A stretch of 64,000 nucleotides of DNA from Prochlorococcus sp. AG-409-N21 (GTDB lineage Bacteria; Cyanobacteriota; Cyanobacteriia; PCC-6307; Cyanobiaceae): NCBI GenBank assembly GCA_003215415.1, contig QCKK01000008.1, forward strand, positions 1 to 64,000, read 5' to 3'. This document shows positions 7,787 through 15,680 of the stretch, in pieces (positions within the stretch are counted from its first letter, which is position 1; the number at the start of each line of letters is the position of its first letter). The notes below the pieces were generated by a model. The model was not told the DNA's origin. It saw only the letters and a list, made by a program, of their open reading frames with translations, and searched no databases. Made by a program: the position numbers and the translations under genes.

Positions 7787-8002
7787 TTAGTGTTGATGAT
7801 GGTCGCTGTGCTTCTCACAAGGCATCCATTTATTTCCCATTTTGTGAGCACCTTGGCAATTGAAATCTTTGGCTGCTCTCTCTGCTGCTGCTTTAGATTC
7901 AAACAGGGCTGGAATTCTACTGTTTTGTGATTTAGGTGAGCAGCTAATTAAAGGGAAGCTAATGAAGAGCAATAAGCCAAGAGATAATGGGTAGGTTCTC
8001 AT
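7787..8002 (-). CDS. DUF3721 lipoprotein
   Basis: A 71-residue product with a signal peptide ending in the lipobox LISC (Cys21), a short linker, and a DUF3721 module (FESKAAAERAAKDFNCQGAHKMGNKWMPCEKH) followed by a His-rich tail HSDHHQH. Two Cys and five or more His in a short periplasmic protein point to metal binding or redox, but no function is established for the family. It is the first gene of the minus-strand cluster and shares its module with the next gene. Confidence 0.75.
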   Translation of the reverse strand: MRTYPLSLGLLLFISFPLISCSPKSQNSRIPALFESKAAAERAAKDFNCQGAHKMGNKWMPCEKHSDHHQH

Positions 8003-8986
8003 GAACTCGTCAATTAATTAATCACCCTACAACACTATGGTGAAAATGTTGTCTGCGCAACTATTGGCCATCACATTGTGAACTAATGCTGGCATAGTCT
8101 TATCAATCCTTGGCAAATCAAAGTCATTTCTATGTAGATATTTGCTTACTTTCTATTAGGATAAAGTTAAATAAGAGTTCATTTTTCGGAATATGCACAT
8201 ATCAAATTTGCAGGTTGTTTGTGGTTTTAAATACGAAAGAAACACTAAATCTTTTTACAAGCCTTAAGATATTCTTCTTAAGGAATATAAATTTGATTCA
8301 AAAGACAAGGAGATTAAACTCAATCTCATAAAGTGATCAATTCAACTAAGTTTCGATTTTTTTATCACAACACAACAAGCCTTGCGACCATTTCTCCCTC
8401 ATGGCTGGACAAAAGCCAGGCTTGAAAGAGCGAAAAAGATCTCCCTATTGAGATTGATCTGTTCTTACCATATGGGACCAATCGGATTTTTCTTTTTATG
8501 GTCCAACTTGCGCCAATTAGGATATTTCTAAATGCTTAGAAGCTTGCCAACATCGCTTTGTGAAAAGGGCATCATTTCCCTCCTAATTAATTGGTCTAAG
8601 CAACCAAAGCAGAATAGATGCCTTTGAGTCCAATCGGAAAGAAGCCGCAATTGTTTTTTATTGACTTTTGGCTGCTCAGATTGCACCTCTAGAAAAGTTA
8701 CCGATTGAACAGTTCACGCTCTTTTCTTAAAAGTCGCATTTGTCGATATGCAATGCTTTCTGCTCTGCTTCGCCTGCAATTTTGTTAAAAGCGTAAAGCT
8801 GACTATGAATTTTTTTCTAATTTGCAGAAGGTAGTGGGGACTGTTTTTTGGGAAGAAATCGTCCATAGCGATATGATCATTGAGACTTATTTATTTGAAT
8901 AAAGAAATAAGCCATAAATGGGGCAAAGCCATTGCTGTAATTGGGATATTCGAATAATTGCTCTTACTCCCTAGAAAAGTTAACTT
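8003..8986. other. gene-poor interval of about 1 kb
   Basis: No gene with a recognisable product can be supported here. A 73-codon plus-strand frame at 8110-8331 is open, but it has low-complexity AT-rich codons and no family resemblance. The interval holds short hairpins such as the AGCCAGGCTT region near 8400-8430 without a clear run of T. It could hold a small RNA or the remains of a deleted gene, but I see nothing decisive. Confidence 0.5.
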
Positions 8987-9091
8987 ATGCTTTCTATTAA
9001 AGGCTTTTATACGCTTATTTCTGTATATTTTATATTCGCTTTTTATTTTGCTGCCATCAGTATTTTCGTCTTGTGGATCAGATGGCGATAG
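8987..9091 (+). CDS. candidate one-helix microprotein, 34 residues
   Basis: ATG 8987 to TAG 9089-9091 encodes 34 residues of which about 24 form one continuous hydrophobic helix (TLISVYFIFAFYFAAISIF), ending VLWIRWR with a positive-inside basic tail. This layout is like small photosystem or NDH-1 subunits, but I do not match it to any. An overlapping longer frame (8958-9155) has no such organisation. There is no strong Shine-Dalgarno sequence. Confidence 0.35.
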   Translation: MLSIKGFYTLISVYFIFAFYFAAISIFVLWIRWR

Positions 9092-9186
9092 AAGATTGAT
9101 GGCATGGAACTACCCTTGCAAATCAAACCAAACATTGTTTCTTTCTTGTTTATAAGTTAGGCTTAAATGTCTCCTGATTATTTGTC

Positions 9187-9543
9187 ATGCTCACTGGTAA
9201 GGATTTGTTAGCCAAAGTCAAGGACTTAGGTGATGTCTCAAAGTCTGATCTTGTTAAGGCCTGTGGATATGTATCCACAAAGAAGGGAGGCGGAGAACGT
9301 CTTAACTTCACCGCTTTTTATGAAGCTCTGCTTGAAGCTAAAGGCGTAAGTCTTGCCGCCGAAAGTACTGGGGGAGTTGGCAAAGGAGGAAGGAAGCTTA
9401 GCTATGTGGCTACTGTTCAAGGGAACGGCAATCTGTTGATTGGTAAGGCTTACACAGCTCTTCTAGATCTCAAGCCTGGTGACAATTTTGAGATCAAAAT
9501 GGGTAGGAAAGGTTTTCGTTTGATTCCTGAAGGTGAAGGCTAA
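9187..9543 (+). CDS. AbrB-like transcriptional regulator (cyAbrB type)
   Basis: The 118-residue product matches the cyanobacterial cyAbrB family: a conserved N-terminal region (LTGKDLLAKVKDLGDVSKSDL..ACGY) and a C-terminal AbrB-type swapped-hairpin domain (GNLLIGKAYTALLDLKPGDNFEIKMGRKGFRLI). cyAbrB proteins bind DNA broadly, often at AT-rich sites, and in model cyanobacteria they help set carbon/nitrogen gene expression. The AbrB domain is at the C terminus, as is usual in cyanobacteria. A strong terminator follows, so the gene is probably monocistronic. Confidence 0.85.
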   Translation: MLTGKDLLAKVKDLGDVSKSDLVKACGYVSTKKGGGERLNFTAFYEALLEAKGVSLAAESTGGVGKGGRKLSYVATVQGNGNLLIGKAYTALLDLKPGDNFEIKMGRKGFRLIPEGEG

Positions 9544-9606
9544 AGAGAATAAATTTTAGTTTTTCTCTTTAGCGGCATTGGCTGCAATTTTCATCAATGC
9601 TTCTTT

Positions 9607-9641
9607 AGCCAGCAAGTCATAAAGGCTTGCTGGCTTTTTTC
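9607..9641 (+). terminator. rho-independent terminator after cyAbrB
   Basis: Perfect 10-base arms AGCCAGCAAG (9607-9616) and CTTGCTGGCT (9626-9635) around a 9-base loop, followed by a run of T. Confidence 0.85.
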
Positions 9642-9885
9642 TAAGCCTCCTGTTAGAAGCTAATCAGGAAGCTTTTCTGCTTCTTGCCAGGATGCGGAAG
9701 GTTCAACTTAGTGTGATGGTCCCTTGTACCAAGACTTTGATCCCCTTGATTGTTCCTGTAAGGACTTATTCAAGAAATTAGTCTTAAGGACCTTTTGTTC
9801 CTTTGGTGCTATGAGCTTGATTCCTTTTAATATGCTCTTGCTTGCCTTAAGGCCTTTTTGATAGAACAAAAGCAATAGTTTCTAC

Positions 9886-10404
9886 TTAGTACGTAATTTG
9901 AGAACTGACAGGAAAAGAGAGCTTGCTTTTAGCTTCAAATGAGCCAAGTTCAATTACAACACAGAGTCCACAAATATCCTTTTTAGACTCTGACAAGATT
10001 TCACTAATGCATTTAACTGTTCCTCCTGTGGCTAATAAGTCATCCACCATTAGGAATGATTGATATTTTTTCAAGCAACTTTTTTGAATAGAAAGAGAAC
10101 TTTCTCCATATTCAAGTGAATAAGGCTTTTCAATTAATTCCCCAGGCAATTTCCCCGCCTTTCTTGCCAAAATCATTGGTTTAGACAGTTTCATTGCAAT
10201 TGCTGTTCCAAAAATAAACCCTCTTGCATCGATTGATAAGACTGCATCTGCTTCTTTACAAAAGCTAGGAGAACACATGTTATCTATAAGCTCTGAAAAT
10301 ATATTTGGATCGCTTAAGATGGGGAGTAAATCTCGGAAAATAATCCCTTTTCTTGGGAAATCTGGATGTGCTGTTATTAGCTGCTCTAGCCTATTTGCAA
10401 ACAT
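9886..10404 (-). CDS. apt: adenine phosphoribosyltransferase
   Basis: A 172-residue type I phosphoribosyltransferase that salvages adenine to AMP with PRPP. The PRPP-binding loop MVDDLLATGGTV is at residues 119-130, and the N-terminal FPRKGIIFRDL and the central DARGFIFG are characteristic of Apt. Length is normal for the family. It begins at ATG 10404 and is cytoplasmic. The preceding gene on this strand (10613-10906) is separated by a strong inverted-repeat terminator. Confidence 0.95.
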   Translation of the reverse strand: MFANRLEQLITAHPDFPRKGIIFRDLLPILSDPNIFSELIDNMCSPSFCKEADAVLSIDARGFIFGTAIAMKLSKPMILARKAGKLPGELIEKPYSLEYGESSLSIQKSCLKKYQSFLMVDDLLATGGTVKCISEILSESKKDICGLCVVIELGSFEAKSKLSFPVSSQITY

Positions 10405-10549
10405 GTTAGATAACTTTCAATAGACACCCTAGTATATTTGAATTTATACTGATAAATCTGAATATATTCTTTTATGCCATTGTGTAATTGATGAGTCAAA
10501 ATCCTATTTATTAAGGCTTTTTACTTTTATCTTTGGCTTTTATTTAGGC

Positions 10550-10590
10550 GGTTTTTAATAAAAATTCTTCTTGAATTTTTATTAAAAACC
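10550..10590 (-). terminator. perfect 18-base inverted repeat, terminator-like
   Basis: Arms at 10550-10567 and 10573-10590 are perfectly complementary over 18 bases with a 5-base loop. The stem is mostly A:T with G:C pairs at the base. It lies just downstream of the minus-strand gene ending at 10613 and is the probable terminator of that transcript; on either strand a T-rich stretch lies nearby, so it may work in both directions. Confidence 0.75.
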
Positions 10591-10612
10591 ATTTTTAGTT
10601 AACTTCAGAGCT

Positions 10613-10906
10613 TTATTCAGCTGTTGATCTTCTTCGGACAGTCCTTCTGCTATCTGGCTCATCCTTTACTTGGGACTTGCTACCAGTTGCATTTTCTCCT
10701 TTCTTTGGATCGTCCTCCTCTTCCATCTCTAGGCAAATGCCTACTACCATGGCTGCCTCAATGGGGTTAGCAAGATCACCAATAGTGATAAGAGCTTTCA
10801 GTACTAATTGCATCCGGGCATCCTTCGGAAGGCCTGGGCGCAGCTTTTTAACTGTTTGCCACAGCTCTTTCGTAACTTCTTTCAGTAGGTCTTTGTCAGT
10901 AACCAA
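10613..10906 (-). CDS. hypothetical protein with acidic/basic C-terminal tail
   Basis: A 97-residue product. Residues 1-60 are predicted alpha helical (KDLLKEVTKELWQTVKKLRPGLPKDARMQLVLKALITIGDLANPIEAAMVVGICLEME), and the remainder is a charged disordered tail rich in Lys, Asp and Arg. Starts at GTG/ATG near 10906. It has the look of a conserved picocyanobacterial family but I cannot name it. No catalytic motif is seen. Confidence 0.6.
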   Translation of the reverse strand: MVTDKDLLKEVTKELWQTVKKLRPGLPKDARMQLVLKALITIGDLANPIEAAMVVGICLEMEEEDDPKKGENATGSKSQVKDEPDSRRTVRRRSTAE

Positions 10907-11171
10907 AGCAATTCACATTTCGAATATTGTCTGATTGTATTAATGAGGGGCGAGGAATAGCAACTGATTGAGCTCTTTTTAGGATTTTTGCTGATTGATC
11001 CGTAGAAATTTACTTGCCTTTTGTAGGCTTAGTTACCCTATCCCTCATAGCCAGATCATTGAAGCCACCTTCATGTGAGGTTCAAATCATATGGCTTTAG
11101 AACTTTTTCTACTGGATTTGTTTTCCAAGATTGATTTTGATCGAAAATTTTAGTTAGGCTCTCTTTCGGAT

Positions 11172-11597
11172 TTGAATGATTTCCCTGTTGTGGTCAAAAC
11201 AAGACTTACATTGCTTTTTGATGGTGGTTGCCCTTTTTGTGAGAGGGAGGTCGCATTCCTACGTTCTAGGGACGATAAGAAGAGAATATTATTTGTAGAT
11301 ATTGACTCTTTAAATTATAAGAAACAATTATATGCAGACATAAGTTATAGAGAAGCAATGGGGCAAATTCATGGAATAAATTCAAATGGTGAAATTCTTA
11401 AAGGTATTGAAGTATTTAGGGAGGCTTACAGTTTGGTTGGTCTTGGTTGGATGTATGCACCAACTAAGATAGCTTTTGTTGAGCCTTGTGCAAACTTGAT
11501 TTATCAAGCTTGGGCACATTTTCGCTTTGCTCTAACCTTGCGACCTTCTCTGGATAAGCTTTGTAAGCAAAAAGAACTTGCAGAGAAGAATCATTAA
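11172..11597 (+). CDS. DCC family thiol-disulfide oxidoreductase-like protein (DUF393)
   Basis: The 141-residue product has the defining motif LLFDGGCPFCEREV (CxxC) near residues 14-27, followed by a thioredoxin-like beta-alpha pattern and the EVFREAYSLVGLGWM segment typical of DUF393/DCC proteins. These are thought to be thiol-disulfide oxidoreductases, with no substrate established. Start is TTG 11172. A secreted Cys-rich protein gene follows 22 bases later, so a shared redox role is possible but only by context. Confidence 0.8.
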   Translation: MNDFPVVVKTRLTLLFDGGCPFCEREVAFLRSRDDKKRILFVDIDSLNYKKQLYADISYREAMGQIHGINSNGEILKGIEVFREAYSLVGLGWMYAPTKIAFVEPCANLIYQAWAHFRFALTLRPSLDKLCKQKELAEKNH

Positions 11598-11619
11598 TTC
11601 TTTTTATATGAATTATGCG

Positions 11620-11856
11620 ATGAAAATTTTAGTTTTTGTAATCTGTACATTTTTGATTTTTACTTCTATAGCGAATGCTTATCCAAAGGAACACTTGCAG
11701 GAATGCATCTTAGGAGCCAAACGTTCTCCAATTGTTTTGGGAGTACCTCACCAAGAAATAGTTGACTGGTGTAATTGTACTTTGGAATTAATAATGGATG
11801 AAGGCATGAAAGACAGCAATGCAGGGGGCTATTGTGGCCAGAAATATCTTAAATAA
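11620..11856 (+). CDS. small secreted cysteine-containing protein
   Basis: From ATG 11620 the product is 78 residues: a signal peptide (KILVFVICTFLIFTSIANA) cleaved after ANA, then a mature part of about 59 residues with four cysteines (in LQECILG, WCNCTLE and GGYCGQ) that could form two disulfides. The pattern of a CxxC-free, widely spaced four-Cys exported protein is common in marine picocyanobacteria, without known function. It follows the DCC oxidoreductase gene closely and is probably in the same transcript. ATG 11608 (four codons upstream) is an alternative start. Confidence 0.6.
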   Translation: MKILVFVICTFLIFTSIANAYPKEHLQECILGAKRSPIVLGVPHQEIVDWCNCTLELIMDEGMKDSNAGGYCGQKYLK

Positions 11857-11894
11857 CCTATTAATTAAATACAATTAGTTATCCTCCAATTATC

Positions 11895-12296
11895 ATGATT
11901 CATTCAAAGAGACCATTGACTCCTTTACAAGACTTTAATAATGCATTAATTAAAGCAGATTTATCTAAAAAAGATGAGGAATTAATTGAATATATTAGAT
12001 TTATAGGGACATTTAACCAGGTTAGTTTAGCCCAAGCACTAAGGTTGAACCCTAAGCCTCCCGCCTTATCAGTTATTTGCCAAATTTGTAGCAAAATAGG
12101 GCATCAAATGCCGGAACATTTTTTGGCTGTGCGTGAATGGTCTAAGGAGATCAGTGAATATGGAGTATCTTGGGATGGAGACCTGATTTGCAGCATCGCA
12201 TTTAATATCGATGGAATAAGGCTTACCCCAGAGTCTGGAACTACTCAATACCACACCTTTGCAGTTCACAAAGAGCTTTTTCAAGGCCTTGACTGA
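11895..12296 (+). CDS. hypothetical cytoplasmic protein
   Basis: A 133-residue soluble product without signal peptide or membrane segment. The central part (LAQALRLNPKPPALSVICQICSKIGHQMP) looks like a helix-turn-helix-like region with a CxxC, and the C-terminal half reads as beta-rich (GVSWDGDLICSIAFNIDGIRLTPE). It looks like a real gene from the amino-acid composition, but I do not recognise the family. It starts at ATG 11895, 39 bases after the secreted protein. Confidence 0.55.
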   Translation: MIHSKRPLTPLQDFNNALIKADLSKKDEELIEYIRFIGTFNQVSLAQALRLNPKPPALSVICQICSKIGHQMPEHFLAVREWSKEISEYGVSWDGDLICSIAFNIDGIRLTPESGTTQYHTFAVHKELFQGLD

Positions 12297-12564
12297 TCAA
12301 TTCTCATAATAAGTACGAAAATTTGATACAAATTTGAATTACATTTATGAGTTATCCTTGTGAAGGATAAGATTTTAGGTGTAAAACTTTACAGTCTCCT
12401 TTAGATCAATTAATTCTTAATTAAACTACAGAGATATTTAAAATGACTCTGTCTTAAGAGTAAAAAATGAGCAGATAGCTGCATCTTTATGAACCTCTAG
12501 GTGTATCACCTACGATTTCATTTTTTGCCCAATCCAATATAATGATATTAAATTAATTGTTTTT

Positions 12565-12726
12565 ATGCAAACATCTAAAACAAGTATTTCCAAGTTAATT
12601 CTAACTGCAGATGAGGCCAGTAAAGAGGATGATATCTTATTGAATGAACCAAGCAAGGTGGGTTTTGATTCTGGTTCCGCAGACGATATTTATAATTTGA
12701 TTATGGATGCTTCATATTCTTCATAG
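12565..12726 (+). CDS. small acidic hypothetical protein, in frame with the next ORF
   Basis: ATG 12565 to TAG 12724-12726 encodes 53 residues, soluble and acidic (ADEASKEDDILLNEP, DSGSADDIYNLIMDAS). The same frame continues without another stop into the membrane protein at 12790-13038, so the two could be parts of one gene split by a TAG. Family not recognised. Confidence 0.45.
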   Translation: MQTSKTSISKLILTADEASKEDDILLNEPSKVGFDSGSADDIYNLIMDASYSS

Positions 12727-12789
12727 GATTGGAGATTTATAAATGTATTTAACTCTCGAATATTTCCGATTTGGGTAATATCATTAGTC

Positions 12790-13038
12790 TTGATAAGTAA
12801 AATTATTCGTAATTTGAGCTTGCAGCTAGCTGAAAGCTCATTGTATGTGGAAAATTATTCAGTCAATACGCCTGAGACTATATATACGGCCGCAAGGTAT
12901 GCGTTTGAGGGGGGGGAGTCTTTGAAGTTCTTTGGAGCTCGTTTTTTGGCAATCTGGATTTTCCCACTGGTGATTACTGGTACTTTAATGGAATTCTTGT
13001 TTGTCAGTTCTTTAAGAGGTTTCAGTCCATTTGGTTGA
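12790..13038 (+). CDS. small hypothetical membrane protein
   Basis: An 82-residue frame from TTG 12790 with one main hydrophobic segment (FLAIWIFPLVITGTLMEFLF) near the C terminus. Upstream codons are open back to the TAG at 12724 in the same frame, and those codons (WRFINVFNSRIFPIWVISLVLIS) form another hydrophobic stretch, so the true protein may start earlier or be part of an interrupted larger gene. Confidence 0.45.
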   Translation: MISKIIRNLSLQLAESSLYVENYSVNTPETIYTAARYAFEGGESLKFFGARFLAIWIFPLVITGTLMEFLFVSSLRGFSPFG

Positions 13039-13124
13039 AGGAGAAAAAGCTATTAAGTCAATCTCTGCTTTATTGGTCATATTGACATGATTAACTTATG
13101 TTTTGCAAAATTTATAAAAAATAG

Positions 13125-13352
13125 TTGTTCAAGCTTTATATCCCATTAGAATTAGAAAAGAAATTTTATCACTTGATTATCCAGATGGGCGATGTCACTT
13201 TGTCTGATGAAGAGCTCACAGAAATTTGTGAGGATGCTTTTGTGAATGTAAAAGAAGCTTGCATGCGGCTACAGGAGAGAACCAATTGCTCAAATGAAGT
13301 TGTTATACAAATGCTTAATAATGTTTCCGACTTTTATGCATCTCAAAAATAG
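13125..13352 (+). CDS. small helical hypothetical protein
   Basis: A 75-residue frame (TTG 13125; an internal ATG at 13185 would give 55 residues). The sequence after that ATG is soluble and alpha helical with an acidic segment (LSDEELTEICEDAFVNVKEACMRLQERT). No family recognised. Confidence 0.4.
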   Translation: MFKLYIPLELEKKFYHLIIQMGDVTLSDEELTEICEDAFVNVKEACMRLQERTNCSNEVVIQMLNNVSDFYASQK

Positions 13353-13414
13353 ACTAGTTAGAATTTATATTCATAGGACAACTTTCCCTTTGCATCAAGA
13401 ACTAAGGAATGCGA

Positions 13415-13780
13415 TTAAATGCTATTAATTAGTTCTGAGAGTTTAAGTATTTGAAGAAAGAAAATCGCACTCATTGATGTCATTACCACTATTACAACTC
13501 CTCCGGTTTTTAAAAGCTTTTGATTCGTATTGATTTGGCATGCTTGTATTGATGCAGTTGTGGCACCAAAAGGCAAAAAAGTAATGCTTACCATGGCTAA
13601 AGCAATGATGCAAATGATCCCCTGAACAATTGCTAGGTCATTAGACCCACCTGCGAGCTGAAGTGTTGTTCTATCAATAGTTTCAAGGATTTCCACTAAA
13701 GGTTTTTTTGCTTCCTCTACTAGCTGATATAAAGTTCCATCTTGAAAAAGTTGATCTAGTGTCTTAAATCCGGTGTCCAT
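13415..13780 (-). CDS. hypothetical membrane protein with GGVV motif
   Basis: A 121-residue product: about 45 soluble helical residues, then a hydrophobic segment (AIVQGIICIIALAMVSITFLPFGA) and a second (GGVVIVVMTSMSAIFFLQI) joined by a polar loop ending NQKLLKTGG. The loop-helix pair resembles the small protein at 17030-17215 (PQKLIKWGGVVVAVV), so both may belong to one unnamed family. It starts at ATG 13780 and stands alone on the minus strand. Confidence 0.55.
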   Translation of the reverse strand: MDTGFKTLDQLFQDGTLYQLVEEAKKPLVEILETIDRTTLQLAGGSNDLAIVQGIICIIALAMVSITFLPFGATTASIQACQINTNQKLLKTGGVVIVVMTSMSAIFFLQILKLSELINSI

Positions 13781-13942
13781 TTCAAATACTTGCTGCTTAT
13801 TGGAGGATAAATTGATATAAACCTAATGCGAAAAAGATTAATCACTAGTTGTATCTTCTAAAAAGCATCGCTACACCCGTTGCGGCCACTCAATCCCATT
13901 GGATGACCTGCCTAATAAATGTTGGCCAGAGGAGAATTCTCT

Positions 13943-14041
13943 ATGTTGAATTTACTAGATGTGATTATTAAAAATGAGCAATACGACCTATTAGTTAAAG
14001 CCCAGTCTGGTCAACTCAAGATTGATATATTAATAAATTAA
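13943..14041 (+). CDS. candidate microprotein, 32 residues
   Basis: ATG 13943 to TAA 14039-14041 with a good Shine-Dalgarno sequence (AGAGGAG, eight bases upstream). The product, MLNLLDVIIKNEQYDLLVKA and 12 more residues, is amphipathic and would be cytoplasmic. No similarity is known to me; the ribosome-binding site is the main support. Confidence 0.3.
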   Translation: MLNLLDVIIKNEQYDLLVKAQSGQLKIDILIN

Positions 14042-14127
14042 ATATAAGCTTGAATTCAGATTAACTGAAACTCTGTCAACTTTGATTTTTTATTGGTTGT
14101 TTTGCGTCAGGCAACTTAGGCAACCGA

Positions 14128-14304
14128 CTATTTTCTACGACTTCTTCTGCGCTGTTGGAGTTTGCGCTTGTATTTCTCCACAGGTGTCTCGTGGTGCCGT
14201 ATTCGCTTTAGGTCCGCAAAAATTCCGGCCTTTGAAGCCTGACGCTTGAATCTACGAAGAGCTGATTCAATCCCCTCGTTTTCCCCAACAGTAACTTGAG
14301 TCAA
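14128..14304 (-). CDS. rpsU: 30S ribosomal protein S21
   Basis: A 58-residue basic protein, too short for many gene callers but unmistakable: [20 protein letters not shown], then [20 protein letters not shown] and a basic tail [16 protein letters not shown]21 sits on the platform of the small ribosomal subunit and aids initiation. Start is TTG 14304, which gives the family's normal N terminus. Another possible small gene on the same strand ends 38 bases upstream. Confidence 0.93.
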   Translation of the reverse strand: MTQVTVGENEGIESALRRFKRQASKAGIFADLKRIRHHETPVEKYKRKLQQRRRSRRK

Positions 14305-14342
14305 AAGAAATAAAAAATTTCCAACCTATAGAATTTACAGGG

Positions 14343-14465
14343 TCACGTGGCCATTTTACGAGTAAATGCCTGATGTAACTGCAAAAGCATCACAAAACGT
14401 CCTAAAACATAGAGGAGGGAAAGGCCCGCTAAACCTAGGCATAAAGGGCAATGTGGGAATTCCAT
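14343..14465 (-). CDS. candidate CxxC microprotein upstream of rpsU
   Basis: ATG 14465 to TGA 14343-14345 encodes 40 residues: HCPLC near the N terminus, a hydrophobic segment (LGLAGLSLLYVLGRFVMLL), and a basic tail AFTRKMAT. A GAGAAG purine run sits five bases before the ATG. It lies on the rpsU strand, 38 bases upstream. The plus strand of the same DNA also has a 33-codon frame (14366-14467), but its composition is less protein-like. A structured RNA is an alternative: GCCCGC and GCGGGC blocks in this region could pair. Confidence 0.4.
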   Translation of the reverse strand: MEFPHCPLCLGLAGLSLLYVLGRFVMLLQLHQAFTRKMAT

Positions 14466-14624
14466 AAAGCTTCTCAGGCGGGCTAGTACTTTGTGCTGTC
14501 TTTTTGATCCGTTAATCAATTTATATCAAACCAGGATAATTCAAAACCAACGTTTCAGCTTTTGTTTATTGGTGGTTGCTTGAGTAAGCAACCCTTAGCG
14601 TTTATGAACTAACTTCATGAGTCA

Positions 14625-15059
14625 ATGCTCAAGATAAAACATTTGCTTAGGAAGGCCCTTTGTTTATTCTTCCCTCTTGCCTTACTTTGTGTTTTATTCC
14701 TTTCCCCAGCAAAAAGCTTTGCTAATTCTTCGGAGTTTTCTCCGGAAGTTACAAGTGTAGTAGAAACCTTTTCTGAAAGATTTTGTTTATCAATTAATCA
14801 GGGAGAAAGTCCAGAAAATGCAGCCAGAAAATCTGTTAGATCAATTATCGGAGGTTTGATCTCGTCTTCTACTTTCAAGGAAGTCATTGATACCCCTAAA
14901 GAAGATATGGCATTATTTGTTGCAAATAACATATTTAATCAATGTGGCGATGAAATCAAAATTTCTCAGGAGGAAATGAATAGTTATTTACTTAGCCTCT
15001 CTAATAATAACCCTTCTGGAAGTACTCCAAAGCCTTTTAAGCCATTTGGGATAGGTTGA
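14625..15059 (+). CDS. exported hypothetical protein
   Basis: A 144-residue product with a strong signal peptide (LCLFFPLALLCVLFLSPAKSFA) and a mature domain of about 110 residues holding two cysteines (SERFCLSINQG and FNQCGDE) that could pair. The pattern of a small helical periplasmic domain with two Cys is common in marine picocyanobacteria. It begins at ATG 14625. No function assigned. Confidence 0.65.
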   Translation: MLKIKHLLRKALCLFFPLALLCVLFLSPAKSFANSSEFSPEVTSVVETFSERFCLSINQGESPENAARKSVRSIIGGLISSSTFKEVIDTPKEDMALFVANNIFNQCGDEIKISQEEMNSYLLSLSNNNPSGSTPKPFKPFGIG

Positions 15060-15143
15060 TTGGCGAATTTAGAAATAATTAATGATTTATATATAGAAGT
15101 TGGGAAAGCTCAACTCAATTATTCATCTTTCATAGATTAAAAG

Positions 15144-15536
15144 CTAATCCTCATTATATGCATTTTGCATCATGATTTCGATTCCTATAATACTTAAAGC
15201 ACTTATTTCTGTTTGCCTTAGTCGGATTCGGGGGGCCATGCCATCTTCATAAGCTTGTTTCCATCTAGGTGCGCATAAGCACCAGTGATCTCCTGGCTTA
15301 AGTCCCAGAAAACCAAATTCTGGAACAGGTGTTATCAGATCATTCCCTTGGGCCTTGCTATAGGTTAGAAATGCTTTGGTCATTACGCAGCAGACAGTGT
15401 GTTGGCCAATATCCGACTGATCGGTCTTACAAAAACCGTCTCTATACCAGCCTGTCATTGGATCACAGCTGCAGGTCTCCAGAGGCTCGCCTAACACATT
15501 AAGAGGTTTGCTTTGGACGTCTCCTGATGGGCTCAT
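15144..15536 (-). CDS. DUF2237 family protein
   Basis: A 130-residue product of the DUF2237 family. The conserved core is visible: NVLGEPLETCSCDPMTGWYRDGFCKT, then DIGQHTVCCVMT near residues 42-53, and a C-terminal GDHWCLCAPRWKQA. Six or more conserved cysteines, with one CxC and two CC-like pairs, suggest metal or redox roles, though none is established. Soluble and cytoplasmic, ATG start at 15536. Confidence 0.85.
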   Translation of the reverse strand: MSPSGDVQSKPLNVLGEPLETCSCDPMTGWYRDGFCKTDQSDIGQHTVCCVMTKAFLTYSKAQGNDLITPVPEFGFLGLKPGDHWCLCAPRWKQAYEDGMAPRIRLRQTEISALSIIGIEIMMQNAYNED

Positions 15537-15680
15537 AACTGCTTTGATTGCTTTAATCTATTTTCACTTAGTAATATCCATCCTAAGCAGGTTTGCAAAT
15601 CTCTCTTAATTTAAATATCAGTTAAATAGACTTCGAGACTTCATCTTTTATATAAAAATTATATTTAATCTTCTTTCCTT

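Noticed and set aside
8110-8331. Plus-strand 73-codon frame
   Set aside because: AT-driven composition (many Ile, Leu, Asn, Lys), no start signal, no motif.
12490-12530. Small AGGTG/CACCT hairpin
   Set aside because: Five-base stem, no adjacent gene end or T run; likely chance.
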